Shown here: positions 11,391 to 11,523 of the stretch, one piece after another | How positions within the stretch are numbered: position 1 is the first letter of the stretch | How the letters are laid out: each line of letters starts with the position of its first letter | Assembly (NCBI GenBank): GCA_013054445.1 | Contig: JAAMPI010001674.1 | Span: 1-11,523, forward strand | Direction of reading: 5' to 3' | Origin: Cudoniella acicularis | Lineage: Eukaryota; Ascomycota; Leotiomycetes; Helotiales; Helotiaceae | Length of the DNA: 11,523 bases | Notes under the pieces: generated by a model | The model's input: only the letters and a program-made list of their open reading frames with translations | Told to the model about the DNA's origin: nothing | The model's database searches: none | Program-made: the position numbers and the translations under genes

Positions 11391-11420
11391 GATGTGATGC
11401 GATGCGATGCGATGCGATGG
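11391..11420. repeat. GATGC pentanucleotide microsatellite
   Basis: Six consecutive 5-nt units: GATGT, then four perfect GATGC, then GATGG. It lies about 380 bp upstream of the AHC1-like start. A 5-nt unit cycles through all reading frames, which explains the long but meaningless open frame on the minus strand. It is likely length-polymorphic. Confidence 0.85.
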
Positions 11421-11523
11421 CCGACCGACCGAGACTGCTGAGCGAACGAAGGAAAGGGCGCAAAGAGTCGTGATGATGAAGACGGAGGCGATAAGGGGCG
11501 AGAAGAAGAAGAAAGAACAAGGA

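Larger units (their letters stand above)
11012..11523. promoter_or_regulatory. Upstream region of the AHC1-like gene, to the window edge
   Basis: About 510 bp upstream of the minus-strand start. It holds a CRE-like TGACGTCG, a GTTGT-rich run near 11358-11374, a GATGC microsatellite and a purine-rich right edge. The 100-codon minus-strand open frame here is largely produced by repeat sequence and is not called. A gene to the right may share this promoter, but none is visible. Confidence 0.5.

Noticed and set aside
11218..11520. 100-codon minus-strand open frame rich in Ser/His/Leu
   Set aside because: Its middle is a direct product of the GATGC repeat, which is open in all frames; there is no domain and the location is a promoter.

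Overview
This window looks like nuclear DNA of a filamentous ascomycete (Pezizomycotina). Genes are separated by 0.2-1.1 kb and interrupted by short introns of 50-97 nt with GT..AG ends and CTAAC/CTAAT/CTGAC-type branch sites close to the acceptor. The proteins are typical fungal families: a GPI-anchored Ser/Thr-rich cysteine-domain protein, an Rsp5/HulA-type ubiquitin ligase, a Pab2-type nuclear poly(A)-binding protein, a fungal voltage-gated proton channel and an AHC1-like zinc-finger protein. Nothing bacterial (operons, Shine-Dalgarno sites, CRISPR) is present. No class- or genus-level assignment is possible from the sequence alone.

Layout from left to right: 1-901 is non-coding flank with a T13 tract. 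902-1511 (-) is a secreted 8-cysteine, GPI-anchored protein of 2 exons. 1512-2653 is intergenic, holding the promoter of that gene and the 3' flank of the next. 2654-5461 (-) is a 7-exon C2-WW-WW-WW-HECT ubiquitin ligase whose catalytic cysteine codon is split by the last intron. 5462-6413 is its upstream region. 6414-7191 (-) is a 4-exon Pab2 homologue (coiled coil, RRM, RGG tail). 7192-8051 is a divergent promoter region. 8052-8802 (+) is a 2-exon proton channel. 8803-9022 is a short convergent 3' region. 9023-11011 (-) is a single-exon, 662-residue AHC1-like C2H2 protein. 11012-11523 is its upstream region, with a CRE-like site and a GATGC microsatellite.

The five genes do not form an evident pathway or secondary-metabolite cluster. 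Four are housekeeping functions (ubiquitin ligation, nuclear RNA processing, proton flux, probable chromatin/HAT-complex function) and one is a cell-surface protein. I found no transposon, RNA gene or foreign island. Splice structures were deduced by hand from frame continuity, splice consensus and family conservation; every joined reading frame closes exactly.

The observations most worth a second look are: the HECT active-site Cys codon interrupted by an intron whose retention would give a short inactive protein; a 23-nt micro-exon in the same gene with competing acceptors 5 nt apart; the residue-level match of the 8052-8802 gene to Hv1 channels; and the non-canonical cysteine spacing of the secreted protein. 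I do not see a convincing previously undescribed system here.
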